Shown here piece after piece: positions 34,370 through 44,854 of a DNA stretch of 64,000 bases. Both the position numbers and the translations under genes were made by a program. The stretch comes from Laetiporus sulphureus 93-53 (lineage: Eukaryota > Basidiomycota > Agaricomycetes > Polyporales > Laetiporaceae). Below the pieces are notes generated by a model. It was not told the DNA's origin. It was given only the letters and a program-made list of their open reading frames with translations, and ran no database searches. The DNA lies in contig NW_024468552.1 of NCBI RefSeq assembly GCF_001632365.1, positions 252,895 through 316,894 on the forward strand, written 5' to 3'. The first letter of the stretch is position 1. Each line of letters begins with the position of its first letter.

Positions 34370-34772
34370 TACTATCCTCCGACTTCATACGTCTTACTCT
34401 ACCGGAAATATCATTTGCGGCGGGAGACGTCATAGTATCAAGCATGGTAACGAGTGTTTAGAGCGGTGGAAAGTATCCTATGCAGCATGAATCGTCAACA
34501 AGCATCACAGGACAAAATTATTGAGCTTCGCTTGGACGTCTTCCAACCGCTTCTTCGTCCTCACAAGCTGTACGCGCAGCGCTTTCACTGCAGAATCTCC
34601 GTCCAGCCGCTTGGAGAGACGCTGTGGTGTATCCGCATTGCTTAGATCCAATTTGGAGACGATGCGGTTGTACAGGCCATCCACAAGTTCAGGATTCAGG
34701 TCTCGTTGAATCGTCATGGGCACGGTATCGAACATGGATGCGCTCATAGCCACGTCGCAGATAACGCTATTG
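34370..34772 (-). pseudogene. Duplicated 3' end of the neighbouring dynamin gene
   Basis: Reads VPMTIQRDLNPELVDGLYNR then IVSKLDLSNAD...LRVQLVRTKKRLEDVQAKL and stop, corresponding to the last exon of the dynamin gene at 36993-37226. The similarity continues into the 3' flank (GCGGCGGGAGACGTCAT at about 34418 and 36898). No GTPase domain accompanies it, so it cannot be functional as a dynamin. The equivalent flank of the true gene carries about 95 extra bases between CGACTTCATACGTCT and the shared block. Confidence 0.8.
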
Positions 34773-34966
34773 TATGTAGAATGCTGTGCGGCCACAACAG
34801 CCACATTGGCCGCCTAAGAAGCAGCCCTACGCTACCGTGCAGTACTTGCGCAGGTCATGTTGTTCACGGCTTACTTTCATTCAACGCTGTTGTCATATTG
34901 TTCATTAATAATCCTCTCCATGGGCGCAGCTGCCTGGGGCCGTGGGCTCAGACGCAGCATTGAATT

Positions 34967-36675
34967 CTAAACAATGAGGCATACATGACACAGTGCACTT
35001 CCAAAGTCCATGCAGCAGAAAAATGAGAGACGAGCCCGACCATGCAGCCAGCACACTAGCAGCGAAATTATACTTTTTTCTTGAATCGTCGCTTTGCTGG
35101 TGCCACTGGTGCTGCTGCTGCTGTCAAAAAGCACGAGTGTTTCACCTTTGTTGTAGTCATCGTCGTCACCATCATCATCGTCGTCGTCGTAGTCGTCTTT
35201 TTCTTCGGTTTCTGCAACTTCTCGATGCCCCTCTGCTTTTTTGACGATGAGTGATAATTGTAGTGGTAGTATTGATACGAAGCAAACTCTCACCTTGCCC
35301 TCCGAGGCGACACCTTTCGTCTTGGCCTCCTCAGCCGGCTTCATCTCCGCCTCGTTCTTACTAATGCCTGGCAGCTTATCGCACATCGTCTGTTGTTTTT
35401 GAGGACTCTCTGCCTCGATCAACGGTTCCCACAGCTTGATGGAGTGTTTCTTCCATGCCCAATCATGACTGCTATAATACGCGGGATCAGGCCACCGACT
35501 GCATTGAAGAATATTGGAGAGCTTGATGCCATCTGCGAGGAGCTGCTGAGCATCCCGGCAGGGCTCAGCTCTGTATGCTTTGAGCATGCGGTCTCGAGCC
35601 TCAGGCTTGTCAGTGGACACCTGCTCACTCTTATCCTTTGATGTGGTGCTCTCCATGGACTGCACAAAGCTCAGCTAGGCTGGAATACTGACTGGGGCAA
35701 TGGGTATACAGGCCACATCCAGACAAGCGGATGATATGTCGGAAGGTAAGTTGATTTGGGTATGCCATGCCATATAGGACCCAGACTCATCTCGAATAGC
35801 TTCATCCAAGCTGGCTTCAGATTGAGAATGCTGTGGCATGCAGGGAGCCAGAAATGGTGCAGGAGCAGCAATCTCCCATGTGGTTGCTATTGAAGCCAGA
35901 TTCTCTGCTACTTCATCTTCAATTTGATGAGGAAGTGGAATAGAAGGGAAGGTGCTGGTCACCACATGGGTGAAGTGGAGAATGACGAAGTAGGGATGTG
36001 CATGGGAGAGGACATGGGGAAAATCATCGTACGGGACATTGTGGCACGGAAGGTCGAGCTTATGACTGTACAGTGGGACATCAAGTCCGGTCGGGACCAG
36101 CTCATACTCGTACAGTTTACCGTCATAAAGCTAGCAAAGCTTGGATGAGGTCACGATACATTTATCACAGATGTAGTCAACGTACTGGGTAGCTGCTCCG
36201 GCGATCATCGATGCCGCATGAGTAATTGTGCTCAGACATCTCGTAAATGCTGTCGATAGCACTGCGTGTCGGAATCAGAATCCAACGTCGTGCTTGAATG
36301 AGGGCGCACATGTCTGGGCGTACTGTGGCACTAGCGTGAGCAGGGGAGCGATGAGAAGAAAACTACTACTCACTATTTAACACTATCAGCGGCCGTTGGC
36401 CAAATTCCAATGCCATTCATAGGCACGCGTCTGATAGCGATGAGGTCAACAGTGACAAGGAAGTCACCAAAGAAAGGACATACAAAGTTTATCTGTTCCT
36501 GCATCTCCAGCGGGAAGAGATGATAGCATTGAGTGGGTGAGTCGTCATTGACAGCGCTGGTAGAAAGGAACTCCAACGGCAGAGGACCCATTCTGAATTC
36601 GAGGACGTCAATGGATGCCTCAGAGCTATTAGTTGCTGGCTGATGAAAACCCGTCAGTCGCTGATGGGAAAACAC
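34967..36675 (-). pseudogene. Decayed unrecognised gene with an acidic tail (probably transposon-associated)
   Basis: Minus-strand blocks: FHQPATNSSEASIDVLEFRM (36675-36373); AASMIAGAATQYVDYICDKC then IVTSSKLC-stop-LYDGKLYEYELVPTGLDVPL (about 36230-36090); HSHKLDLPCHNVPYDDFPHV-type text with YFVILHFTHVVTSTF (to 35675); then MESTTSKDKSEQVSTD... with a run of Asp (DDDDDDGDDDDY) to 34967. A TAG interrupts SSKLC/LYDGK, where an aromatic residue would be expected. The Cys pair in YICDKC suggests a metal-binding element. The style is that of repetitive polypore hypothetical proteins, which is inference; no family name is claimed. Confidence 0.45.
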
Positions 36676-36992
36676 AGACCACTACTAGAAACACGACGCG
36701 TTAAACCGATGCAGAGAGTAGTGGGGCCAACGAACCTCCCTCAGACACAACGCGTAGGCGAGACACGGTCACGTGCCCGACTTCATACGTCTAATGGATA
36801 CATTGATGATACATGTGCATGAACTGCAGGACCAAACTAACCAACATTGGAACTCCAAGAGATGGCTGGGTTACACTTAGCGCCGGACATGTCATTTGCG
36901 GCGGGAGACGTCATGATATAAAGCATTGTAACGAGTATTCAGAGCGGGGAGAAGCATCGCATGCAGCATGAATATTGAATCATCACCAAGCA

Positions 36993-39770
36993 TCACAGGA
37001 CGAAATCATTGAGCTTCGCTTGGATGTCTTCCAACCGCTTCCTCGTCGTCACAAGCTGCACGCGTAGCGCTATCACCGCAGGATCTTCGTCCAGCAGCTC
37101 GGAGAGACGCTGCGCTGCATCCGCGTTACTAAGACCCAATTTGGAGACGATGCGGTTGTACAAGCCATCCACAAGTTCTTGATTCAGGTCTCGCTGGATC
37201 GTCATGGGGATGTTGTCGGTTATGCGCTGAACATGGACGCGCTCAGCCACGTCGCAGAGGGTGGTCGAAAAGCGAGTGTCGTACCTTGTATGCGACTTGG
37301 AAGTAGGCGCGCACGTCCGCCATTACTATGATTTCATCTTCATAGTTGTCACCCGGAGTTGATGAGATGGCGATGGAGATAGGGGATTCACACCGGCTTT
37401 CGGCGGCCTCCCCGTGGGACGAATAATTGACGTGATACACTCGGTTGCGAAAAGTCCTGTAATGCGCGAGCCAATTCTCACGCGAAGACTCCAGATAGTG
37501 TCCATTCTGCGTCATGTACGGGAACTTCTCGCGCTCCAGCACGTCCCGGACGGCTTTCAACGCAAGCTTCACGCGCTCCGCGGCCTCTGTCCTGATGAGC
37601 GCGCTATGTTACTACGCATTAGCGTATATCATAGCATCACGCATGCATGAAAGGGACCCACGCGATATGCTGCTCGAGCGCCTTGAATCGTCCGAAATGA
37701 AGTGCGATCTTCTCATCGACGAACTCGTACAGGACGGAGGAAATATCATCGAAACAGGAGTGAGCAGGGGCGGGCCATTGTTCTATGAATGTCTTGATGA
37801 GGCGTGTTTTCGACTCATATGGCACGTTGTGAGGGAGCTCCCAACCGGTGGTACTGTCAACGACTCAGTATATGTAAGTTTGTTAAAATAGGACCACTCA
37901 CTCCTCAATTACGTGACGAACCCCTGTCAAGTCCATCGGAGGGTTGGAAGAGCGCAGCTTGTCACTCTGGATGTCCTTGTCGTATCTCTCAGACTCGGAA
38001 ACTGGCTCTCCGGGATCGACATATTGCGAGTGATCGATGAAGGGTCGGAAATCCGGTGCCGTCTGGCGGATGGTAAGCTTGAACTTCTTGTAGATGGCAC
38101 GGCTCTTGTGGACAAAGTCCTTGCTCTCGTTGCGCCCGTACACGTCGCCCTGAAGGTCCGTGCAGAAGCTCGAGACGCGGTTGAGCACCACGGTTGTGGC
38201 GTCCACAGTGACTTCCTCCGGCAACTGTTCTATATCGTGGATGCATTCCTGCAGCTTGGCTTGGATCTGCTCTCTGAGCTTTGGGATCCTGGGGACATGC
38301 AATGAGCATATGGTGACAAACAGAGATGTCAACTACTAACGCGTCGTGGATAATACCCATGAGCACGGAACTGATGTCATGGATCAGATTCGGAATTCCA
38401 AGATGACCGGAGTCCAACAGCTCCTTCCATGGCGCATTGCTAGCGAAAAATTGGGAAGCAATCGCGTTCATTTCCTGTCGAGTTTTCGTGCCCCGCTCGG
38501 TGTCATCGGAAAGTCGCACCGCGTAGTATCCGAGCGCGAGCTGATGCGTCTTCCCTTGGAACACCTCCAACCACTTCTGGCGCAGCCCAATGGATCCTTC
38601 TCCCAGGGTGTCTGTCTTCGTGACGACGCCTGTCGCATCGCACATCAGCTCAGTTCTGACTTTCGGACCGGATGATGAAAGGCAGACCTATCGTTCGCTT
38701 GCCCTTTGGATCGGCTTCCCGTGCTAGGAGGGCAGCTTGTTGGTTCTCCAAGTCATCTGTCGCGGAGTGAGATACGCCAGATAGCTCTCGCCGAAGGCAT
38801 TACTGACCGTTCGCTGGAATCGTCACGAGTACAACCGTGGATTCGTCCTGGACGTACTGCTCAACGAGGCTCTTGACAATCGCAATTATCTCAGGTTTCT
38901 CATTCTGGATGAGGCCTGACAGAACAACCGTCAGTTCTGCTGAGCACTCGGATGCGTGGGCTCGCACCTGGGAGATCAATGAATGACAGGTCGGTGCCAT
39001 CCGGGTCTTCAATGTCCACCACGACCGCATCTCTCGAGAACTTCAACATCTCGGTGTCCGACTTCGTGAGAGCCTTGAGCTGTTCGTAATCCATGCTTTT
39101 GAACATCTCGTATGAGGAGTGGGGGCTGAGGATGGCTGCTTGTGCGCGGCGTAGCCAGATCTCGACTTTGTCCTTGTCGTTGGCGGTCAGGCACGGACTG
39201 AAGGTCATCTTCTTGCTAGTACGAGGGATCTCCGTGCCTTTCTTGTAGATATTCGTCTTGAGAGAGATTTGGCAGGACCATTCGGCCTGAGTCGTCAGGA
39301 TCGTGCACTCCATAGGGCACCTGCGAAGTGAGGATGGTAAGCTAAGGCTTTGACCTCACTGCAAGCGTAGCCTTGCCTGGTGCAAGTGCCGCTGTCGCGC
39401 GGAACGTTGATCTACAATGACATAAGCACGAGCATACACGGTAATATTGTCATGGACCGACTCCTGTAACGGCTTCCACGAGAGAACTCTTTCCAGCTAC
39501 CGTGACGATGCATGAGCAACGGCCTCCTCCAACTCTACGAGCATGACTACATACCAGACTGTCCTCCAATCACGGCAATCTTGGGAATGTCGATGTCGCT
39601 TTCCGCGCTGATCGTAGCATAATCATGAGCACACGAAACTGCCAAAGTACATAGGCCAGCCGATGATCGCATACATACCCCATCGCCCTCAGATCTTTGA
39701 CGAGCGTGAAGATCTCCCTGCGCTTTCGCGCATAGTCACTGTCGGCAATGGTGGTTGCTGGGTTCGCCAT
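36993..39770 (-). CDS. Dynamin-like large GTPase
   Basis: Membrane-remodelling GTPase. Twelve exons were reconstructed (39770-39679, 39607-39555, 39496-39462, 39411-39377, 39320-38968, 38915-38808, 38756-38688, 38629-38341, 38288-37902, 37853-37662, 37591-37285, 37226-36993), giving 717 residues in perfect phase. Motifs in order: P-loop GGQSAGKSSLVEAVTG, switch region VPRDSGTCTRCPMECT, DLPG (G3), VVTKTD (G4), a helical middle/stalk domain, and a C-terminal GED (YKRITDNIPMTIQRDL ... RLEDIQAKLNDFVL). No PH or proline-rich domain is present, so it is closer to Mx/fungal soluble dynamins than to classical dynamin. The fourth intron begins GCAAGG (GC-AG). The gene has a duplicated tail at 34370-34772. 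Confidence 0.92.
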
Positions 39771-40846
39771 AGTAGGTGATGCGGCAGATAATGGTGGATA
39801 ATTGGTGAGTTGAAGGTAGGCGATAGGTGAGGCTCCAGGCTGGCACGCTTGCATATATATCCTCGGGCGAGAGGCGATACACGCGCCATCTTTGACACAG
39901 TGGCGTGCAAATACGTAAGGGTAGCCTTTGTAGGCTGAATAAGAATCAGGCCGCGTTGTATTCTGAGGCGACGTAGTTCAGGGACGTACTAGGGATTGCT
40001 TGACAAGCGTGACTCGCCGGTGCCTCATGGATTATGCTGTTTCTTCTTGAGGAGAACAGCAACCCCTGCTACAGAAAGAAGCCAAATATCGGTAGTCGAC
40101 GAGAACTGAATCAGGTATATTCTGTCCGTCTGAATGCCATCAGCATGGCTCATCCGGTACGTTATAGGAAACAAGTACCTTCATGGGTACACACCTCACT
40201 TCAACAGCGCTGATTGAATTATCCATGCGTTGTTTCTCCCAGGCTTTGCAGTTCAAGGATATGCCAGGGTTTCCTTGACAAGCACGACAGGCGAGTACCT
40301 CATGCGCCTTGTTACCGACCGTTGAGGAAGGTATCTACCCTGTGCTCAAGAAAGGAGCAAAACACCGATGAGACACAGGACTTATCATAGTACATCATAT
40401 TCTGGTGAGCGCTGAACGATCTAGCACCACCAATATGCAGGCAAACACATACCCATATCAATAAAACCCTCAATCATGCGCCCGGCGGTAGCGCGAATGA
40501 GGCACAAATGCACAGCAGTTTCAGTTGGCGCCCGCGTACAACGTTTTCGCTAAAGTGGCAGTGGCGATGCATATTCTACAACCATCAGCGTCGAGCACTT
40601 CGCAGAAGGTATAGGCGGATCGCGATAGGAATCTTTGATTATAAGCGGGCAATGCATTGCGCTGATGCTGACTTCACGTCGACAGGTTCATCGCACGGAT
40701 ACATCCCGCTCACGAATAGAAAGGCCCTGTCTGCTTTACATTCGCCAATACACGAACCACTATAGACAACTCATCTGCACGACCCATCCATCCTCCTGCT
40801 GCCGAAATGTTGAACCGCAGAGCGCACTGCATCTGCCGTTCATAGT
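39771..40846. other. Intergenic with a short imperfect direct repeat
   Basis: The dynamin promoter lies at the left and the SDH4 3' flank at the right. GATTGCTTGACAAGCGTGAC at about 39993 and GTTTCCTTGACAAGCACGAC at about 40267 head two similar 70-base blocks. No gene seen. Confidence 0.5.
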
Positions 40847-41793
40847 TTATGCGTGCCACACCTTGGCAATCAGCTCGGTGAGACCTGACGACGAAAATTG
40901 TCAGCAATGGTTCAGCATGAACACATATGTGCAGAATCGTATGCCAGTCATGAAGATGCTGTACAGAACGATGCATCAAGGGAAGAAAGCTCACCGATAT
41001 CATTGGTGTTGAACTGGTACACGCCGACCAGAACACCGACGGTGGTTGCCCTAAGAATCCATGAGACGGTAGGTCCAAGAATGGGGAACTTCCTCGGGTG
41101 CAGGTAGTCAACCAGGGCCGCATCGAACTAGAGAGGATGCGATCAGCATCGAGCATTGGTGTGAACTGCAAAACATGCGGAACACAGGAGGCGGGGCACA
41201 GCTCTCTCGTTCCAGACTCGCACAACGGAGGATGGAGAAACTCACACCAATATGATTATGCATCACCAAGGTGATGCCCAGGAGGCCGTCCAGCAATGGG
41301 TAGTTGCTGGGGCTCGTTACGAATGCAGCGATGGTCATGGGGACGAGGCCGGCAGACAGGAGACGCTCAAAGTCCCAGTGATAAGAGCCATGCGTCTTCG
41401 ATGGCGGGGGGAAGGTGGTAGCGTCATTGACGGTGCCCTTGTATATGGCTGCACGAAAGATATTCTGTCGGCGGTCACGCGTTAAGGAGGTCTGAGATAC
41501 GCACGACCACCGGGAACGTATGCAGTTTCGGAAGAGTTCCTCGCTGCATGATGTATGGCATTCACATGAAGTTGGTCGAGTGTGTGCAATGCATTGAGCG
41601 AGGTGAGGAGTGACCACAATGCGGGGGGGAATGGTGTGCACCAGTCATATTGCGTAGATTATGAGACTTTACCCTGACCCGCAAGTGCCGCACTGTACGC
41701 ACCATGTACTGCGAGAGGTGAGAGCGACCTGCGCACGAAGGCAGACGCGATGCGTTTGTTGACGGCGGAGCGGGCGATGAGGGAGGAAGACAT
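40847..41793 (-). CDS. SDH4: Succinate dehydrogenase membrane anchor subunit (CybS)
   Basis: Anchors complex II in the inner mitochondrial membrane and contributes to the ubiquinone/haem site. Exons 41793-41673, 41543-41505, 41448-41246, 41127-40995 and 40884-40847 give 177 residues. Presequence MSSSLIARSAVNKRIASAFV, then PIYKGTVNDATTFPPP and SYHWDFERLLSAGLVPMTIA (first helix), LLDGLLGITLVMHNHIG|FDAALVDYLHPRK (quinone-site His/Asp-Tyr region), SWILRATTVGVLVGVYQFNT and the C-terminal LTELIAKVWHA. All are signatures of fungal SDH4. The 39-nt second exon was required to connect the presequence to the conserved region. Confidence 0.93.
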
Positions 41794-41899
41794 GATGGTC
41801 GAGGCGTTCGTCGGGCATCGAGGATTCAGCGAGACTCAGCGAGAGTCGCATAACCACGTGCCGAGGAAAACCGATTATCGCCGCATCCCGTTATTTGAA

Positions 41900-42300
41900 G
41901 GCATGTAAGTTCGCAGGCATTGTTGCTACGCTCTTCACTACAATTTTTCTTCATTCTAGGAGGGCCCGTTAGGCATTATTGATACCTTACACCGATGTCA
42001 TTTGTGAGGCAACTACCCCGAAAGCTCACCAAATAACGCGAAGTACGAACGCACAACACGATCACGTGCTTTACAGAGGTAAGGGGCGAATCACAATTCG
42101 TCCAATCCCAGCCAAGGAATCAAATGACTGGGATTACAAAGTCTCACAGTTTCCTGAGGTAAGACACGCAATCCTCGCAGCAAGGCGCAAATGTAGCCCA
42201 TATATAATAGACTGATTCAGTTAAATCAGGACTGCACGCTTGTTCAGAGCGAGAACGCGAGGAGCCTCGCTTCCCGGCGAGCGATTTTTGGTACCTACTG
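41900..42300 (+). CDS. Candidate small spliced gene, unrecognised
   Basis: After a good intron (GTAAGTTC at 41906 to TTCTAG at about 41959), a frame reads DHVLYRGKGRITIRPIPAKE then NDWDYKVSQFPE, stops at a donor GTAAGACA (42159), and resumes after AAATCAG (about 42229) as DCTLVQSENARSLASRRAIF then GTYW before GTGAGTGTC. The regular splice signals and open frames suggest a transcript divergent from SDH4; start and end are not fixed and no homologue is recognised. Confidence 0.3.
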
Positions 42301-42704
42301 GTGAGTGTCACACGTGAAGCAGAGATCAAGTTTCGGCTGCCTTTTTGAGTACTGGGAAAACTTGGAGTTGCTCTATGGGAGGTTTGTAAAAGCGGGACAT
42401 TGCCCGCGACAGCGTTGCGTCCACGAGTATGCTGTCAAAATGCTCGTTGATCGTGGAGCCATTAAACCATCATTGTTTTGCCGCAGATGGTATTCAGTGG
42501 TACGCGCTTCAGGCTATCAACGTACAGGCTTGAGGGTGATGTGATTCCATACAAACGGGTTCTGAGTCTCATTACCCGAGACTTGGGATTTGTGCAACTG
42601 CTCATGTCTATCTTCGCAACTGTAGAAACACCATTCTTCCTGATCACCACCGATTCGGCTTATCAATCCTCCGTTCATACAGGCAAGCGACATAGCAATT
42701 CAAA

Positions 42705-44268
42705 ATGGCTCCCGTGAAGTTAGCCATCATCGGTGCTGGTCCCTCCTCATTCTATGTCGCCTCGCGGTTGTTGTCCCTGCTCCCACCAACCAGCTCGCAG
42801 GCCTCCATGCTCAAAATCCACATGTACGATCGTCTTTGGGCACCCCACGGGCTCGTGAGATACGGCGTCGCGCCAGATCATCCCGAAGTCAAGGTGAGCG
42901 TTGATCACGCTCTGTCTCCGATATCCAGTCTCACACCTTACTTAGAACTGTATACACAAGTTCGACGCGGCCGCAGAAGACCCACGTCTGAGGTTCTTCG
43001 GAAATGTTAACATCGACACACCATCTACCATCCCTCACGCCTTCTCGTTGCCTCTCTCCGCCATCCTCCCACACTACACTCACCTCCTCATCTCCACAGG
43101 ATGCACCGTGCCCATCCTGCACCCATCCCTCCCACCTTCCTCCCACTGCGTCCCCGCACTATCTCTCGTGCACTGGTATACCGCGCACCCATCTAATCCA
43201 CCCACCCCGCCCCTAGACAAGCTGAAGCACGTCACACTCATCGGGCAGGGCAACGTCTCGCTCGACGTCGCGCGCATGCTGCTAACTCCCCCCTCCGACC
43301 TCGCAAAATACGACGTCCCCGATCACGTCCTCGCCGTCCTCGAAAAATCCTCAATCGAACACGTCTCCATCGTCGGCAGGCGCGGCCCGCACCAGGCCGC
43401 ATTCACGACCAAGGAGCTCCGCGAGATGATGAATCTCCCCGACGCGTCGTTGCTCCCGCTCGACCCCGCACTGCTTAAGGCGCCTCCCGCCGGCGCGGAG
43501 CCACTCACCCGCCAGCAGTCGCGCACGCTGCAGCTCCTTCAAAAAGGCTCGAAGAACAAGCCCGGCTCCACGCGCAAGACCTGGTCACTCGATTTCTTCC
43601 GCTCGCCCACCGGTCTAGTCCTGCCCTCAGGCCCATCCGCAGCCGACTGCTCCAGTGAAGCACAGCTGACTCTGGCACACACGATCCTTGACCCGTCCTC
43701 TCATGCGGTGCCTACCGGCGAAACATCGACGGTCTCAACCTCGCTTGTGATCACATCCCTGGGCCAGCGTTCGGATCCGAGTGCTGCGTGGTATGACCCT
43801 GCGCTCGGCCACATACGCACCGTCGACGGACACGTTATCGACTCTGAGGGGCTCACCGTGCGCAACGCGTATGCCAGCGGCTGGGCTGCCACGGGCGCCC
43901 GAGGGGTGCTCGCGAGCACCATGATAGATGCGTACGCTGTCGCTGACGTTATCCTCCGCGACGTCTTCCCCGGCGAAGACATCAGAACTGTCGCCGTCGA
44001 CGACATAAATGTTGGGTCCATCGTCACAGAGGAGGAAAGACGGAAGGAAGACATGGTGGAGATCATGCCGAGGCAAGTATACAGCGATGCGCCCCCACCC
44101 GAGGTTGAAGATGCGTGGCGAGATGGCATCGTGACCGATTACGAAGACTGGAAAGCTGTGAGTGCGGAAGAGGTGAGACGGGGCCAGGAGAAGAGTAAGG
44201 AACGCGAGAGGATGATATGGGAGGAGGCACATCACTTCCTGCAGGCTGCGAGGCCTCACAGAACCTAG
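42705..44268 (+). CDS. ARH1: Mitochondrial NADPH:adrenodoxin (ferredoxin) oxidoreductase
   Basis: FAD flavoprotein passing electrons from NADPH to mitochondrial ferredoxin for Fe-S cluster and haem A synthesis. Exons 42705-42893 and 42946-44268 give 503 residues. FAD-binding start KLAIIGAGPSSFYVASRLL, then HGLVRYGVAPDHPEVK|NCIHKFD, FFGNVNID, the NADPH motif LIGQGNVSLDVARMLL, VGRRGPHQAAFTTKELREM, and the C-terminal FAD signature GWAATGARGVLASTMIDAYA. The first dinucleotide-binding loop is GAGPSS where the family usually has GAGP(A/S)G; the last Gly is Ser here. No long presequence precedes the FAD loop, so import would need an alternative upstream start or an internal signal. Confidence 0.92.
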
Positions 44269-44854
44269 CACGTTTTTGAACGTCCCGAATTGTATGATCT
44301 CATCCTAAATTAGCTCTGTTCACCCAGAAGGAACCAATCTCTGTCACGCCTCAAGGCCTCACCCTAGTAGCAGATTCGTCCATCGGTGAGCACATGTTTG
44401 AAACGCATGCATAACTATCTTATATTGTAACAGAGATGAGCCATATTGAGAGCGACATGAAGTGGATGTATCCCCACCAAAAGTACTGTGTGAGAAAAGC
44501 ATTGACTAGGTTGCTGTAGATATGCAGGGCCTTATGGGCGCCGTGGTATCGCACTAAGAGGACAAGTACTGAACATGGACGCACACAAGAACATGATGAG
44601 GGAACGTAGAGCACGAGTAACTGGCCAGTACACTTGTCTAGCCAGAGTAACAAGAAAGAAATGCATGCCTACACAGTAGAAGGGGAGGCTAAATAGTTAC
44701 GATTGTCTGTCCAAATTAAGGCCAATAGAAGAGAGTGGTGGGCCTGCGTACACGATGTTACAGGCGAATGAGAAGATGAGAAAGCATGAAAGAAGAAGAA
44801 ACAAAGAGGAACTGGCTGGTGAGGCAGACAGACAGACCAAATACGGCGCGCGCG
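44269..44854. other. Convergent intergenic region
   Basis: Lies between the 3' ends of ARH1 and the Msb1/Mug8 gene and should hold both polyadenylation regions. No gene seen. Confidence 0.55.

Noticed and set aside
30000..40000. Possible STE3 pheromone receptor near the pheromone gene
   Set aside because: I looked for a seven-helix gene of about 1.2 kb on both strands and found no run of hydrophobic exons.
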